From positions 1 through 59,425 of the forward strand of contig CALXEH010000006.1 of assembly GCA_944387285.1 (NCBI GenBank): a DNA stretch of 59,425 nt. The letters run 5' to 3'. The position numbers were made by a program, and so were the translations under genes. Below, one piece after another: positions 8,562 through 16,345 of the stretch; positions within the stretch are counted from its first letter, which is position 1; each line of letters starts with the position of its first letter. The DNA is from an uncultured Oscillospiraceae bacterium. Lineage in GTDB: Bacteria > Bacillota > Clostridia > Oscillospirales > Oscillospiraceae. Under the pieces are notes generated by a model. It made no database searches. It was not told where the DNA came from and worked only from the letters and a program-made list of their open reading frames with translations.

Positions 8562-9560
8562 ATGCGTATTCCAATCAGCGAGATCAAAATCAATCCGGGC
8601 CGCCGTGAGGCCCTGCCGGAACGGGTAGCGGAGCTGGCCAAGAGCATTGCCGAGGTGGGCTTGCTCAATCCCGTAACCATTGACAGGTCCAATACACTCA
8701 TCGCCGGCCTGCACCGCCTGGAGGCGGCGAAGCTGCTGGGCTGGGGTGAGGTGGACTGTACCGTGAGCAGCCTGGAGGGCTTGCAGGCCGAGCTGGCGGA
8801 AATCGACGAGAACTTTGTCCGCACCGACATATCGGCTTTGGAATACGGTGAAATCCTTTTGCGCCGTAAAGAGATTTACGAAACACTCCACCCGGAAACA
8901 AAAGCCGGAGCATCACAGGCAGCGGCGATGAACCGGGCGGTTGGACGGAACGTGGGCGACAAAATGACGCTCACGTCAAAGTCGTTCGTGGAAGATACCG
9001 CGGAAAAGCTGGGAGTTGGGAAACGGACGGTAGAGCGCCAAATCCAGACCGCCAAACACCTGACCCCGGAGGCCAAGGCCATCATCCGCGAGTCTGGCAC
9101 CAAGGTGACGAAGAAGGACGCCATGAAGCTCTCCAAGCTGAAGCCGGAGCAGCAGAAGGACGCGGCCAGCAGGCTGGCCGCCCAGGAAATCCGCTCCATG
9201 GCGGAGTATCAGCCGCCGGAGGAGTCCGAACCCCAGGAGACGGTTACAGAGGCGCTGGCTGTGGACCCGCCCCCGTTCAAGCTGAGTGAGCAGCAGTTCA
9301 CCAGCTTTCGGGAATCGGTGGCGGCGCTCAAGGACACGGAGAAGGACTTCAGCTGCACCCCGGACAGCTTCCTGGCGGAGATCACCGCCTTTGTGCGGAA
9401 ATTCCACCGGGAAATCGGGTGGTACGGCACAGCGTATTACGAAGCCGCTTTCCCGGAGCTGAGCGTCATACAACGGGATTACCTGCGCCAGCAGATGGAA
9501 TCCATCTGTGAGGCGGCGAACCATTTATTGCATCAAGTAGAAAGGATGAAACGCACATGA
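8562..9560 (+). CDS. ParB/RepB-like nuclease-fold DNA-binding protein
   Basis: The 332-residue product has an N-terminal ParB domain: IPISEIKINPGRRE, then ELAKSIAEVGLLNPVTI and the signature LIAGLHRLEAAKLLGW (about residues 46-61), the CTP-binding-type GxHR motif. A central helix-turn-helix follows (SFVEDTAEKLGVGKRTVERQIQTA), and the C-terminal 130 residues are helical and element-specific. ParB family members bind DNA sites and slide as clamps in plasmid segregation; in integrative elements they are often regulatory or maintenance proteins. No ParA partner is in the window. Start supported by GGGGGAGGTG upstream; its stop overlaps the next start as ATGA, so the two are translationally coupled. 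Confidence 0.85.
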   Translation: MRIPISEIKINPGRREALPERVAELAKSIAEVGLLNPVTIDRSNTLIAGLHRLEAAKLLGWGEVDCTVSSLEGLQAELAEIDENFVRTDISALEYGEILLRRKEIYETLHPETKAGASQAAAMNRAVGRNVGDKMTLTSKSFVEDTAEKLGVGKRTVERQIQTAKHLTPEAKAIIRESGTKVTKKDAMKLSKLKPEQQKDAASRLAAQEIRSMAEYQPPEESEPQETVTEALAVDPPPFKLSEQQFTSFRESVAALKDTEKDFSCTPDSFLAEITAFVRKFHREIGWYGTAYYEAAFPELSVIQRDYLRQQMESICEAANHLLHQVERMKRT

Positions 9561-10408
9561 GCTACCGAAAAAAACACTATCCGGCCAAGCCGGAGCGGGA
9601 GGTGCCGGCTTTATTCGATGTGGAGTACAGCAATCCGGGCGTAGACCGGACGCTGCCCACCAGCCGCCTGACCTCCGGCCTGCCCTATCAGCGGCCCGTG
9701 GATGAAAAGGAGGTGGACCGGCTCATCCGGGAGTGGGATGACCGCCTGCTGGAGCCGCTGACCGTCAGCTTCCGGGACGGGCGCTTTAACGTGGTGGACG
9801 GCCAGCACCGCATCGCCGCCATGGTGAAGAAGAACGGGGGCCGGGAGGTCATGGCCCCCTGCAAGGTTTACAGCGGCCTGAGCTATGAGGAGGAAGCGGC
9901 CCTGTGCTACAAGCTGGACAAGGCCAAGTGGCGTCTGAGCCTGTCCCAATCCACCAATGCCCTGGTGGAATCAGGGATGGATGCGGAGTCTGCCGAGATC
10001 CGCCGGCTGGTGGAGGGTGCCGGCTTCCGGTGGGCGCTGGGCAAAAAGAGCGGGCGGGAGCATGAGATTATCGCCACCCGGGCGGTCATCAACGCCTACC
10101 GCCTGCTGGGCGGGGACACCTTCTCCCGGATGCTCCGCCTGCTGGAAAGCACATGGGGCGGCGTGCCCCGCTCTCTCAACGCGGTGGTCCTCTCCGGGCT
10201 GGCTTTGTTTCTGAAAACCTATGACACAGAAGTGAATGACCGCGTTTTTATCAAACGCCTGTCCGCCGTGGACCCCGATGAGATCATCCGCCGGGGCCGG
10301 CTGGATTTCAGTACCAACAGTACCGCCCTGCGCTATGCCCGCGTCTTTCTGGAGAAGTACAACGGCCAGCGCGGGGGCCGGCGGCTCCCGTACCGCTTCA
10401 AATCCTGA
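9557..10408 (+). CDS. DUF6551-like ParB-fold protein
   Basis: The product is 283 residues and overlaps the preceding gene by 4 bases. It carries the ParB/sulfiredoxin-like signature VVDGQHRIAAMVKKNGG (about residues 77-93), preceded by PYQRPVDEKEVDRLIREWDD, and a long helical C-terminus. The layout matches the DUF6551 proteins that sit beside ParB genes in Firmicutes integrative elements; function is not established. It probably works with the ParB-like protein, as partner or adaptor, on element DNA. Confidence 0.7.
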   Translation: MSYRKKHYPAKPEREVPALFDVEYSNPGVDRTLPTSRLTSGLPYQRPVDEKEVDRLIREWDDRLLEPLTVSFRDGRFNVVDGQHRIAAMVKKNGGREVMAPCKVYSGLSYEEEAALCYKLDKAKWRLSLSQSTNALVESGMDAESAEIRRLVEGAGFRWALGKKSGREHEIIATRAVINAYRLLGGDTFSRMLRLLESTWGGVPRSLNAVVLSGLALFLKTYDTEVNDRVFIKRLSAVDPDEIIRRGRLDFSTNSTALRYARVFLEKYNGQRGGRRLPYRFKS

Positions 10409-10483
10409 TACATACCCGCCCATAGCGCCGCAGGCCCACAGTCTGCGGCTTCCACGTTTCCATTCGCAAAGGAGGCCAAAAGG

Positions 10484-10702
10484 ATGGAACAGAATTTTCC
10501 CAACCGTGTGAATCGGGCCGAACTGGCCGACATCCGGGCTGTCACTGTCAACCAATCGCTCCCCAAGGAGGAGCGCATTGCGGAGTTTCTGCGGCAAATC
10601 AAAAATCCCTACTGCTTCAAATGCGGCAAATTTACTGTTCAGGCGCAGTTTTCCCCCAATGGCGTATCTTTAGAGGATTGCCTGAAGCAAATCCTGGTTT
10701 AG
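10484..10702 (+). CDS. DUF6870-like small protein, 72 aa
   Basis: The short product contains LPKEERIAEFLRQIKNPYCF followed by CGKFTVQAQF, the pattern I associate with DUF6870, small proteins commonly found just upstream of serine recombinases in Clostridia elements. The ATG has AAAGGAGG 9 bases upstream. Two cysteines (CFKC) might bind a metal but stand alone. Function unknown; position suggests a role in recombination control. It is followed by the recombinase promoter. Confidence 0.65.
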   Translation: MEQNFPNRVNRAELADIRAVTVNQSLPKEERIAEFLRQIKNPYCFKCGKFTVQAQFSPNGVSLEDCLKQILV

Positions 10703-10714
10703 CACTTTAATGTG

Positions 10715-10743
10715 TTGACTTCCCCGGAGTGGTATGCTATACT
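10715..10743 (+). promoter_or_regulatory. Sigma-A-type promoter of the recombinase operon
   Basis: TTGACT (10715-10720), a 17-base spacer and TATACT (10738-10743). About 85 bases of leader precede the ATG, including an imperfect dyad AATCACTCTTTGATT that could be an operator. Confidence 0.75.
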
Positions 10744-10831
10744 GATTCTCGGAAAAAGAATTACATAGGCAAGTCTGAATCACTCTTTGATTTATGGGGT
10801 AAGTCCGTAAATTTGAAGGAGTGAATTTTTT

Positions 10832-12454
10832 ATGCCTAAATATCAAGCGACTGCCTACCTGCGGCTATCCTATACGGAAAACCGTGAATATGAGAGCGAC
10901 AGCATTGCCAACCAGAAGAAGCTCATTGAGGACTATCTGAAAGGCCATCCGGACATTGAGCTGGTATCCGAGAAGGTAGACGATGGGTACAGCGGCATCC
11001 TGTTTGACCGTCCAGCCTTCCAGGAGATGATGCAGGACATTATGGCAGGAAAGGTCAACTGCGTCATCGTCAAGGACCTGTCCCGCCTGGGACGTGAGTA
11101 CATTGAGACTGGGCGCTACCTGCGCCGGATCTTCCCGGCCTACGGCGTCCGGTTCATCGCCATCAACGATAGCATCGACACGGCCCACGAACACGCCGGG
11201 GATGATTTGAGCATCTCCATGAAAAATCTGATCAACGACGCCTACTGTCACGATATTTCCGTCAAGACCAGAAGCGCGTTGGAGGTCAAACGGAAGAAGG
11301 GCGACTATGTGGGCGCCTGCCCGGTCTACGGCTACCGGAAGTCCGAGGAAAACCGGAACCAGCTTGTGGTGGACGAATATGCCGCCCGTGTGGTGCGTGA
11401 TATCTTCCGGGCGAAGATTGACGGGCGCAGCGCCAAGCGGATTGCAGATGAGCTGAACGCCCTGGGTGTCCTCTCTCCCCTTGCCTATAAAATCAACCGT
11501 GGGCTGCCCCACTCCAAGGGCGGCTTCGCAGACCGGCCAGATACGAAATGGTCTGCGACCACGGTGATCCGCATTTTGCAGGACGAAATCTATACCGGGA
11601 CGCTGGTGCAGGGCCGCCAGGGGACGTACAACCACAAAATCAAGGAGGTGATACGAAAGCCAGAAGAAGAATGGATTCGCGTGGAGAACACCCATGAGGC
11701 CATCATCCGCAAAGCGGATTTTGACCTGGTGCAGCACATCATGGGCCTGGATACGCGCACGGCCCCTGAGGGCGAGAAGGTCTACCTGTTCTCCGGTCTG
11801 CTGGTATGCGGCTGCTGCGGGACGCGCATGACCCGGAAAACCAATACCATAGGCGGGAAAAAGTACATCTATTACCACTGTCCCACCGGCAAAAAGCACG
11901 GCTGCACCCATCCCGTGATGCTGCGGGAGGATGATTTGATACAATGCGTCCTGGCCAGTGTGCAGGCCCACATCAAAAATGTCGTGTCGGTGGACGAGCT
12001 GCTGAACAGCATCAGCGAGGAGAGTATCAACCGGGAGCTGGTGGCAGGCTGCAAGGCGCAGATTGCCGAGAATAAAGCCCAGCTGGAGCAGATCAGTGTG
12101 TTCAAGGCCGGCCTTTACGAGAGCTTTGTCAACGGGATACTGGACAAGGCCGAGTACAAGGCCCTGCGGGACGGCTACACCGGGCGCATGGAGGAACTGC
12201 GTTCTGCCATAGGCCGGCTCCGTCAGGAGATGGAGCGCGTCACAGACCGAACCAGTGAGCGGCAGAAATGGACCCGCCAGTTCCGGGAGTTCTCCAACAT
12301 GGCCGAGCTGGACCGCCGCACCGTGGTTACGCTCATCCAGTCCATCCGTATCATCAGCAAAACCGAAATCAAAATCAATTTCCGTTACCAGATGGAGTAT
12401 GACGCCGCCTTGCAAAAGCTCTCTCAGGCGCGGTTGGAACAGGAGGCGGTCTAA
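10832..12454 (+). CDS. Large serine recombinase 1 of 3
   Basis: 540 residues. The N-terminal resolvase domain has the catalytic serine in AYLRLS (Ser13), the conserved VIVKDLSRLGREY segment and FIAIND. A Recombinase domain follows (YVGACPVYGYRKSEENRNQ, then RAKIDGRSAKRIADELNALG), then a zinc-ribbon with CGCC (near residue 329) and further Cys in YYHCPTGKKHGC, and a C-terminal coiled coil. Such enzymes cut and religate att sites through a Ser-DNA link to integrate or excise an element. GGAG lies 9 bases upstream of the ATG, after a run of T. The next gene starts directly after its stop codon, so three recombinases are made from one transcript. Confidence 0.95.
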   Translation: MPKYQATAYLRLSYTENREYESDSIANQKKLIEDYLKGHPDIELVSEKVDDGYSGILFDRPAFQEMMQDIMAGKVNCVIVKDLSRLGREYIETGRYLRRIFPAYGVRFIAINDSIDTAHEHAGDDLSISMKNLINDAYCHDISVKTRSALEVKRKKGDYVGACPVYGYRKSEENRNQLVVDEYAARVVRDIFRAKIDGRSAKRIADELNALGVLSPLAYKINRGLPHSKGGFADRPDTKWSATTVIRILQDEIYTGTLVQGRQGTYNHKIKEVIRKPEEEWIRVENTHEAIIRKADFDLVQHIMGLDTRTAPEGEKVYLFSGLLVCGCCGTRMTRKTNTIGGKKYIYYHCPTGKKHGCTHPVMLREDDLIQCVLASVQAHIKNVVSVDELLNSISEESINRELVAGCKAQIAENKAQLEQISVFKAGLYESFVNGILDKAEYKALRDGYTGRMEELRSAIGRLRQEMERVTDRTSERQKWTRQFREFSNMAELDRRTVVTLIQSIRIISKTEIKINFRYQMEYDAALQKLSQARLEQEAV

Positions 12455-14107
12455 ATGGCGCGGAAAAGCAGGAAGGGTACGGCGGCAGCGCCGGCACCGC
12501 GCGGTATGAAGCTCTGGAGGGCTGCCCTCTATATTCGCCTGTCTGTGGAATTTAACGGCAGGCGCGGGGATTCTTTGGAGACACAGAGGGAGATTATGGA
12601 GGCCCATCTGGCGCTCTATCCTGATATTGAGGTTGCAGGCATCTATACCGATAACGGCATCACTGGCCGCACCTTTGAACGGGAGGCATTTCAGCGGATG
12701 CTGGCAGACATTGAAGCCGGCAGAATCAACTGCGTTGTGGTCAAGGACCTGTCCCGGCTGGGCCGGAACACCATTGACACAGGCTATTACATCGAGAAAT
12801 ACTTCCCACTTCATCAGGTTCGCTTTATCGCCGTCAACGACCAGTATGACAGCGAGGGCGCGGACAACAGCGGCAGCCATATCACGGTCCCGCTGAAAAA
12901 TATGATCAACGAGGCATACGCCGCCGACATCAGCAAAAAGGTCCGCTCCCAGGCCCACCAGAGCATGAAGGCCGGGGAGTTCATCGGCGCAAGGCCGCCC
13001 TACGGCTACCGGAAGGACCCGGGCAACTGCCACAAGCTGCTGCCTGATGAGAACACAGCCCTTGTGGTGCGCCAGATCTTCGCCTGGGCGGCAGAGGGTG
13101 TACCCCTGAACCAGATGGTCAAGCGGCTGAATGAGGCTGGTATCCCTACGCCCAGCCACTATAAGGCCAGCTGCGGCTTAATCAAGCATGAGAACCTGAT
13201 GGGGAGCGGCGTGTGGCAGACGATGACTGTCACCAAGATTCTATCCGATGAGGTCTATATCGGCGATATGGTACAGGGCAAGACCACTGTAATCGGCCAC
13301 AAGCAATTCCCTGTCCCTCCCGAGGATTGGATTATCGTGCGGGGCACCCATGAGCCGCTGGTCAGCCGGGAGCTATTTGAACAGGCCCGGGCGGCCCGCG
13401 AGGTGGCCGCAAAAAAGTACACGCAGACAGTGAAAACGCCCTATTCCGAAAATATCCTGCGCGGGCGTATCTTCTGCGGGTGCTGTGGGAAGCCCCTGCA
13501 CCGGCAGCGGAGTAAAAATAAAAGCCGACGCGATGACTATTTCTATCGCTGCATCTCCAATGACCGCATCAAGAAGGATGCCTGCCAGCGTCCTGTCAGT
13601 GTCCGGGAGGACCATCTGCTCCAGGCCATCCTGACGATCATCCGCAAAGAGGCGGAGGTCGTGATGGGGAACAGCCTGCGGCTGAAGCAGCACAGCGGGC
13701 AGCTGGCGCAGGACAAGGCTGACGCAGGCCGGGAGATTGCCAAGCTGCGCCAGTCCGCCGCAGATAGCCGGAAGTACCTGACCAGCCTATATGAGAATTT
13801 CATTTCCGGCATCCTCACCGCAGAGGAATACCGCACCCTGAAAGCGAATTACGAAGGGACCACCGCCGCTGCGGCACAGCGTATCCGGGAGCTGCAACGC
13901 CGACAGGCGGAGCGCACCGCGCAGGTGGCGGAGTACATCAGCATGGCAGACCGGCTGGCCGGTATCAGTAAGGGCCGTAAGCTGTCCGCCCTGCTGGTAG
14001 AACAGCTCATTGAGCGCGTTACTGTAAATGGCCCGGAGGACGTTTTGATTCAATTCCGGTTTGAAAGCTGCTTTGAGCGCGTGGCGGAGGTTCTGGAAGA
14101 TGAATAA
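12455..14107 (+). CDS. Large serine recombinase 2 of 3
   Basis: 550 residues, starting on the base after the preceding stop, with AGGAGG inside the previous gene. A basic N-terminal tail (ARKSRKG) precedes the resolvase domain with catalytic Ser30 in LYIRLS and VVVKDLSRLGRNT. Recombinase domain (FIGARPPYGYRKDPGN), zinc ribbon (FCGCCGKPLHRQR with a later DACQRP) and a long coiled coil near residues 395-480 follow. Full-length and apparently intact. Having two or three non-identical recombinases suggests the element needs more than one for integration and excision, as in other Clostridia elements with tandem recombinases; this is inference. Confidence 0.95.
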   Translation: MARKSRKGTAAAPAPRGMKLWRAALYIRLSVEFNGRRGDSLETQREIMEAHLALYPDIEVAGIYTDNGITGRTFEREAFQRMLADIEAGRINCVVVKDLSRLGRNTIDTGYYIEKYFPLHQVRFIAVNDQYDSEGADNSGSHITVPLKNMINEAYAADISKKVRSQAHQSMKAGEFIGARPPYGYRKDPGNCHKLLPDENTALVVRQIFAWAAEGVPLNQMVKRLNEAGIPTPSHYKASCGLIKHENLMGSGVWQTMTVTKILSDEVYIGDMVQGKTTVIGHKQFPVPPEDWIIVRGTHEPLVSRELFEQARAAREVAAKKYTQTVKTPYSENILRGRIFCGCCGKPLHRQRSKNKSRRDDYFYRCISNDRIKKDACQRPVSVREDHLLQAILTIIRKEAEVVMGNSLRLKQHSGQLAQDKADAGREIAKLRQSAADSRKYLTSLYENFISGILTAEEYRTLKANYEGTTAAAAQRIRELQRRQAERTAQVAEYISMADRLAGISKGRKLSALLVEQLIERVTVNGPEDVLIQFRFESCFERVAEVLEDE

Positions 14108-15644
14108 AACGATGGCGTATGTGATCGCCCTCTATATCCGGCTGTCCCTGGAGGACAGCCGGGTGGAGAGCATGAGCATTGAGAACCAGAAGCGCGCTTT
14201 GCACAGCTTTGTGGATCAGATGGAGAACGTCCGAAATGTAGAGGTGCTTGAGTTCATTGACAACGGCTACTCCGGTACAAACTTCGAGCGGCCCGCCGTC
14301 CAAAAGCTGCTGGGGCAGGTGCAGGCCGGTGAGATCAACTGCATCATTGTCAAGGATTTCACCCGTTTTGGCCGCAATGCTATTGAGGTCGGCTACTTCA
14401 TGGAGCGCGTGTTCCCGCTATATGGAATCCGCTTTATCTCCATCAACGACAATTTTGACAGCGGGCGGCTTCACGGCGATACCGGCGGCCTGGATGTGGC
14501 GTTCAAATATCTGGTGGCGGAGTTTTACAGCCGGGACCTGTCCGTCAAATCCAAGTCAGCCAAGTATGTGAAGATGAAGCGGGGCGAATACCAGAGTAAA
14601 ATCTGCCCTTACGGCTACCGCAAGGGCCCGGATGGGCGGATGGAGCCGGATGAGGAAACCGCCCCCGTTGTGCGGCTGATATTTGAATTGGCAAAGGACG
14701 GCCATAGTACCACGCAGATTGCAAAGGCGCTGCTGGAGAAAGGAATCCAGACCCCCGGCGAGTACAAGGCCGCCAAGGGAATCGTCAAGCGCGATGTTTC
14801 CCGGTGCGGCGGTATTTGGCACACCTCCACCCTCCGCAATATTTTAACCGATGAGCGGTACACCGGGACTTATATCATGGGGAAATGCGCTGTACGGGAG
14901 GTGGGCAGCTCTTTGGTCAGGAAAAAAGCGGAAAGCGAATGGTTTAAGATACCAGACCATCATCCGCCAATCATCTCCAAAGAGCTGTTCCAGCAGGTGC
15001 AGGAGTCATTCCCGCATTTTGCCTGTGCCAAGAAGCAGGTCCACCGCTACGCCCTTCGGAACAAGGTGTTCTGTGGCGTCTGCTCCCATACGATGTCACG
15101 CACCAGCAATAAGAACCACGCCTTCTACTGCCGCCATTCCCGGGCAGACGAAAGCACCCCCTGCCACGGCCTGCGCATTTTGGAGGCCGATCTGGAGGGG
15201 GTGGTGTATGAGATTATGAATAAGCAGGCACAGGTCATTCTGAGTCTGGACAACATCTCTGATGCGGAGCCGATGGACGTGCATCTGGCACAGCAGAAGG
15301 ACTACCTGAAGCAGATTGAAGGCTGCCAGGACCAGAAGCGTATCCTGTATGAACAAATGCTGCTGAGGGAAATCAGCGCAGAGGAATACAAAACGAGGAA
15401 AGCTGAGGTGGACAAGGAATTAGACCGTCTGGACCGTATCTACACCGCTCTGTGTAAGCAGACGGAACAGATGCGGATGGGTGATGAGTCACGGGCCGCC
15501 CGGAGGCAACTGGCGCAGGAAGTCACCGGGACCGGCGGCCTGACTGCTGCGCTGGTGGACGCCCTGATAGAGCGGATAGAGGTGTATCCTGGCAATCAGG
15601 TGCGGATCACTTGGAAGCTAAAAGACTTTTGCACGGAGGAATGA
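14100..15644 (+). CDS. Large serine recombinase 3 of 3
   Basis: 514 residues from the ATG at 14100, which overlaps the end of recombinase 2 by 8 bases (ATGAATAA), a clear translational coupling; a start further upstream would lie deep in the other gene. Catalytic Ser16 is in LYIRLS, and IIVKDFTRFGRNA carries the conserved Arg residues. Recombinase domain (KICPYGYRKGPDGR), zinc ribbon (VFCGVCSHTMSRT with YCRH and a later Cys) and coiled coil are all present. Same family and likely the same complex or pathway as the two upstream enzymes. Confidence 0.95.
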   Translation: MNKTMAYVIALYIRLSLEDSRVESMSIENQKRALHSFVDQMENVRNVEVLEFIDNGYSGTNFERPAVQKLLGQVQAGEINCIIVKDFTRFGRNAIEVGYFMERVFPLYGIRFISINDNFDSGRLHGDTGGLDVAFKYLVAEFYSRDLSVKSKSAKYVKMKRGEYQSKICPYGYRKGPDGRMEPDEETAPVVRLIFELAKDGHSTTQIAKALLEKGIQTPGEYKAAKGIVKRDVSRCGGIWHTSTLRNILTDERYTGTYIMGKCAVREVGSSLVRKKAESEWFKIPDHHPPIISKELFQQVQESFPHFACAKKQVHRYALRNKVFCGVCSHTMSRTSNKNHAFYCRHSRADESTPCHGLRILEADLEGVVYEIMNKQAQVILSLDNISDAEPMDVHLAQQKDYLKQIEGCQDQKRILYEQMLLREISAEEYKTRKAEVDKELDRLDRIYTALCKQTEQMRMGDESRAARRQLAQEVTGTGGLTAALVDALIERIEVYPGNQVRITWKLKDFCTEE

Positions 15645-15646
15645 CA

Positions 15647-16033
15647 ATGAGTGGAAACAGGACATGGATTTATTGCCGCATTGCCCATGGCAGTGTGCTG
15701 GGGCCGGACGCCATTGAAATCCAGAGGCGGCGGCTGGAGTGGTACGCGGCCCAGCATGGTTTGACGGTTGTGGGCAGTTCCGAGGACTGCCAGCCGGGGA
15801 CAACGATGGACCGTCCTGGGGTGCAGAAAATGAACCGGGCTGTTGAGCAGCATACGGTTGACGTGGTGCTCGTGTTCAGCCTGGACCGGCTGTGCCGGAA
15901 AATTGGGGACGCCATCCGATATTGGCATTATCTCAGCAAGCATGGCGTCCGCCTCTGCTCAGTAAGCGATGGGGAGATTGACCTGAGCATGGATGCGGAT
16001 ATTATTGGAACCCTAAGCAGTGGTGTGATATAA
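15647..16033 (+). CDS. Catalytically altered serine-recombinase N-domain protein
   Basis: 128 residues resembling only the resolvase catalytic domain, with VVLVFSLDRLCRKIGDAIRYW and an ISINDN-like LCSVSDGEIDLS. At the position of the nucleophile the three larger neighbours have YxRLS; here it is YCRIA, so Ala13 replaces Ser. It therefore should not cut DNA and may act as a directionality factor, dimerisation partner or regulator. Start chosen at 15647 because GGAGG (15635-15639) is 7 bases away, whereas the in-frame ATG at 15641 is too close. After its TAA the same frame stays open for 59 more codons (see next entry), so it may also be the front part of a broken gene. Confidence 0.7.
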   Translation: MSGNRTWIYCRIAHGSVLGPDAIEIQRRRLEWYAAQHGLTVVGSSEDCQPGTTMDRPGVQKMNRAVEQHTVDVVLVFSLDRLCRKIGDAIRYWHYLSKHGVRLCSVSDGEIDLSMDADIIGTLSSGVI

Positions 16034-16213
16034 GAACAACTTATCGCCTTCTTATTAAAAAGAGACAAGTTTTGTGAGATATTTCCTGAGGCGGATTGGC
16101 TGACTACATACAAATACAAATCAAAAAAGCAGTTTATGATGTGGAAATACTTAAAGCCAAAAACGCCTATGCAACTGTCCTCCCCAGGGCAAAGCTATTT
16201 ACACGGTTTATGA
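16034..16213 (+). pseudogene. In-frame continuation after the small recombinase stop codon
   Basis: Directly after the TAA at 16031-16033 the frame continues without a start codon for 59 codons, reading EQLIAFLLKRDKFCEIF and then KYKSKKQFMMWKYLKPK before TGA. The composition is protein-like (Lys, Phe, Tyr rich) and more AT-rich than the upstream part. It may be the displaced 3' part of a longer ancestral gene, or chance. No initiation signal is seen. Confidence 0.35.
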
Positions 16214-16235
16214 CCTCTTTGAATAGTTGAAGATA

Positions 16236-16294
16236 CGAAAACGAAAAACCCAGGCGACCAAAATGGATTTGATAGCTTGGGCTTTCCGTTTTCG
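16236..16294. repeat. Imperfect inverted repeat ahead of the defence cassette
   Basis: CGAAAACG... (16236-16252) pairs with ...CGTTTTCG (16278-16294) over 17 positions with two mismatches and a 25-base loop. It may be a weak bidirectional terminator or mark the border of the AT-rich cassette. Confidence 0.5.
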
Positions 16295-16318
16295 GTACTT
16301 TTATAGATGCGCAATAAG

Positions 16319-16327
16319 TGGTACAAT
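16319..16327 (+). promoter_or_regulatory. Extended -10 promoter of the Gabija-like operon
   Basis: TGGTACAAT gives an extended -10 (TG-N-TACAAT); the -35 (TTTTAT at about 16299) is weak. It lies 18 bases before the ATG with AAAGGGG between. Weak constitutive expression would suit a defence system. Confidence 0.45.
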
Positions 16328-16345
16328 ATGTAAAGGGGTGAGGCA

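Noticed and set aside
7998..8628. Short open frames on both strands in the structured region
   Set aside because: They cross the long hairpins, lack ribosome sites and have no protein-like motifs; an RNA reading explains the region better.
10865..13159. 764-codon open frame on the minus strand
   Set aside because: It lies antisense to two intact serine recombinase genes and shows no domain; it is a shadow of GC-rich codon usage.
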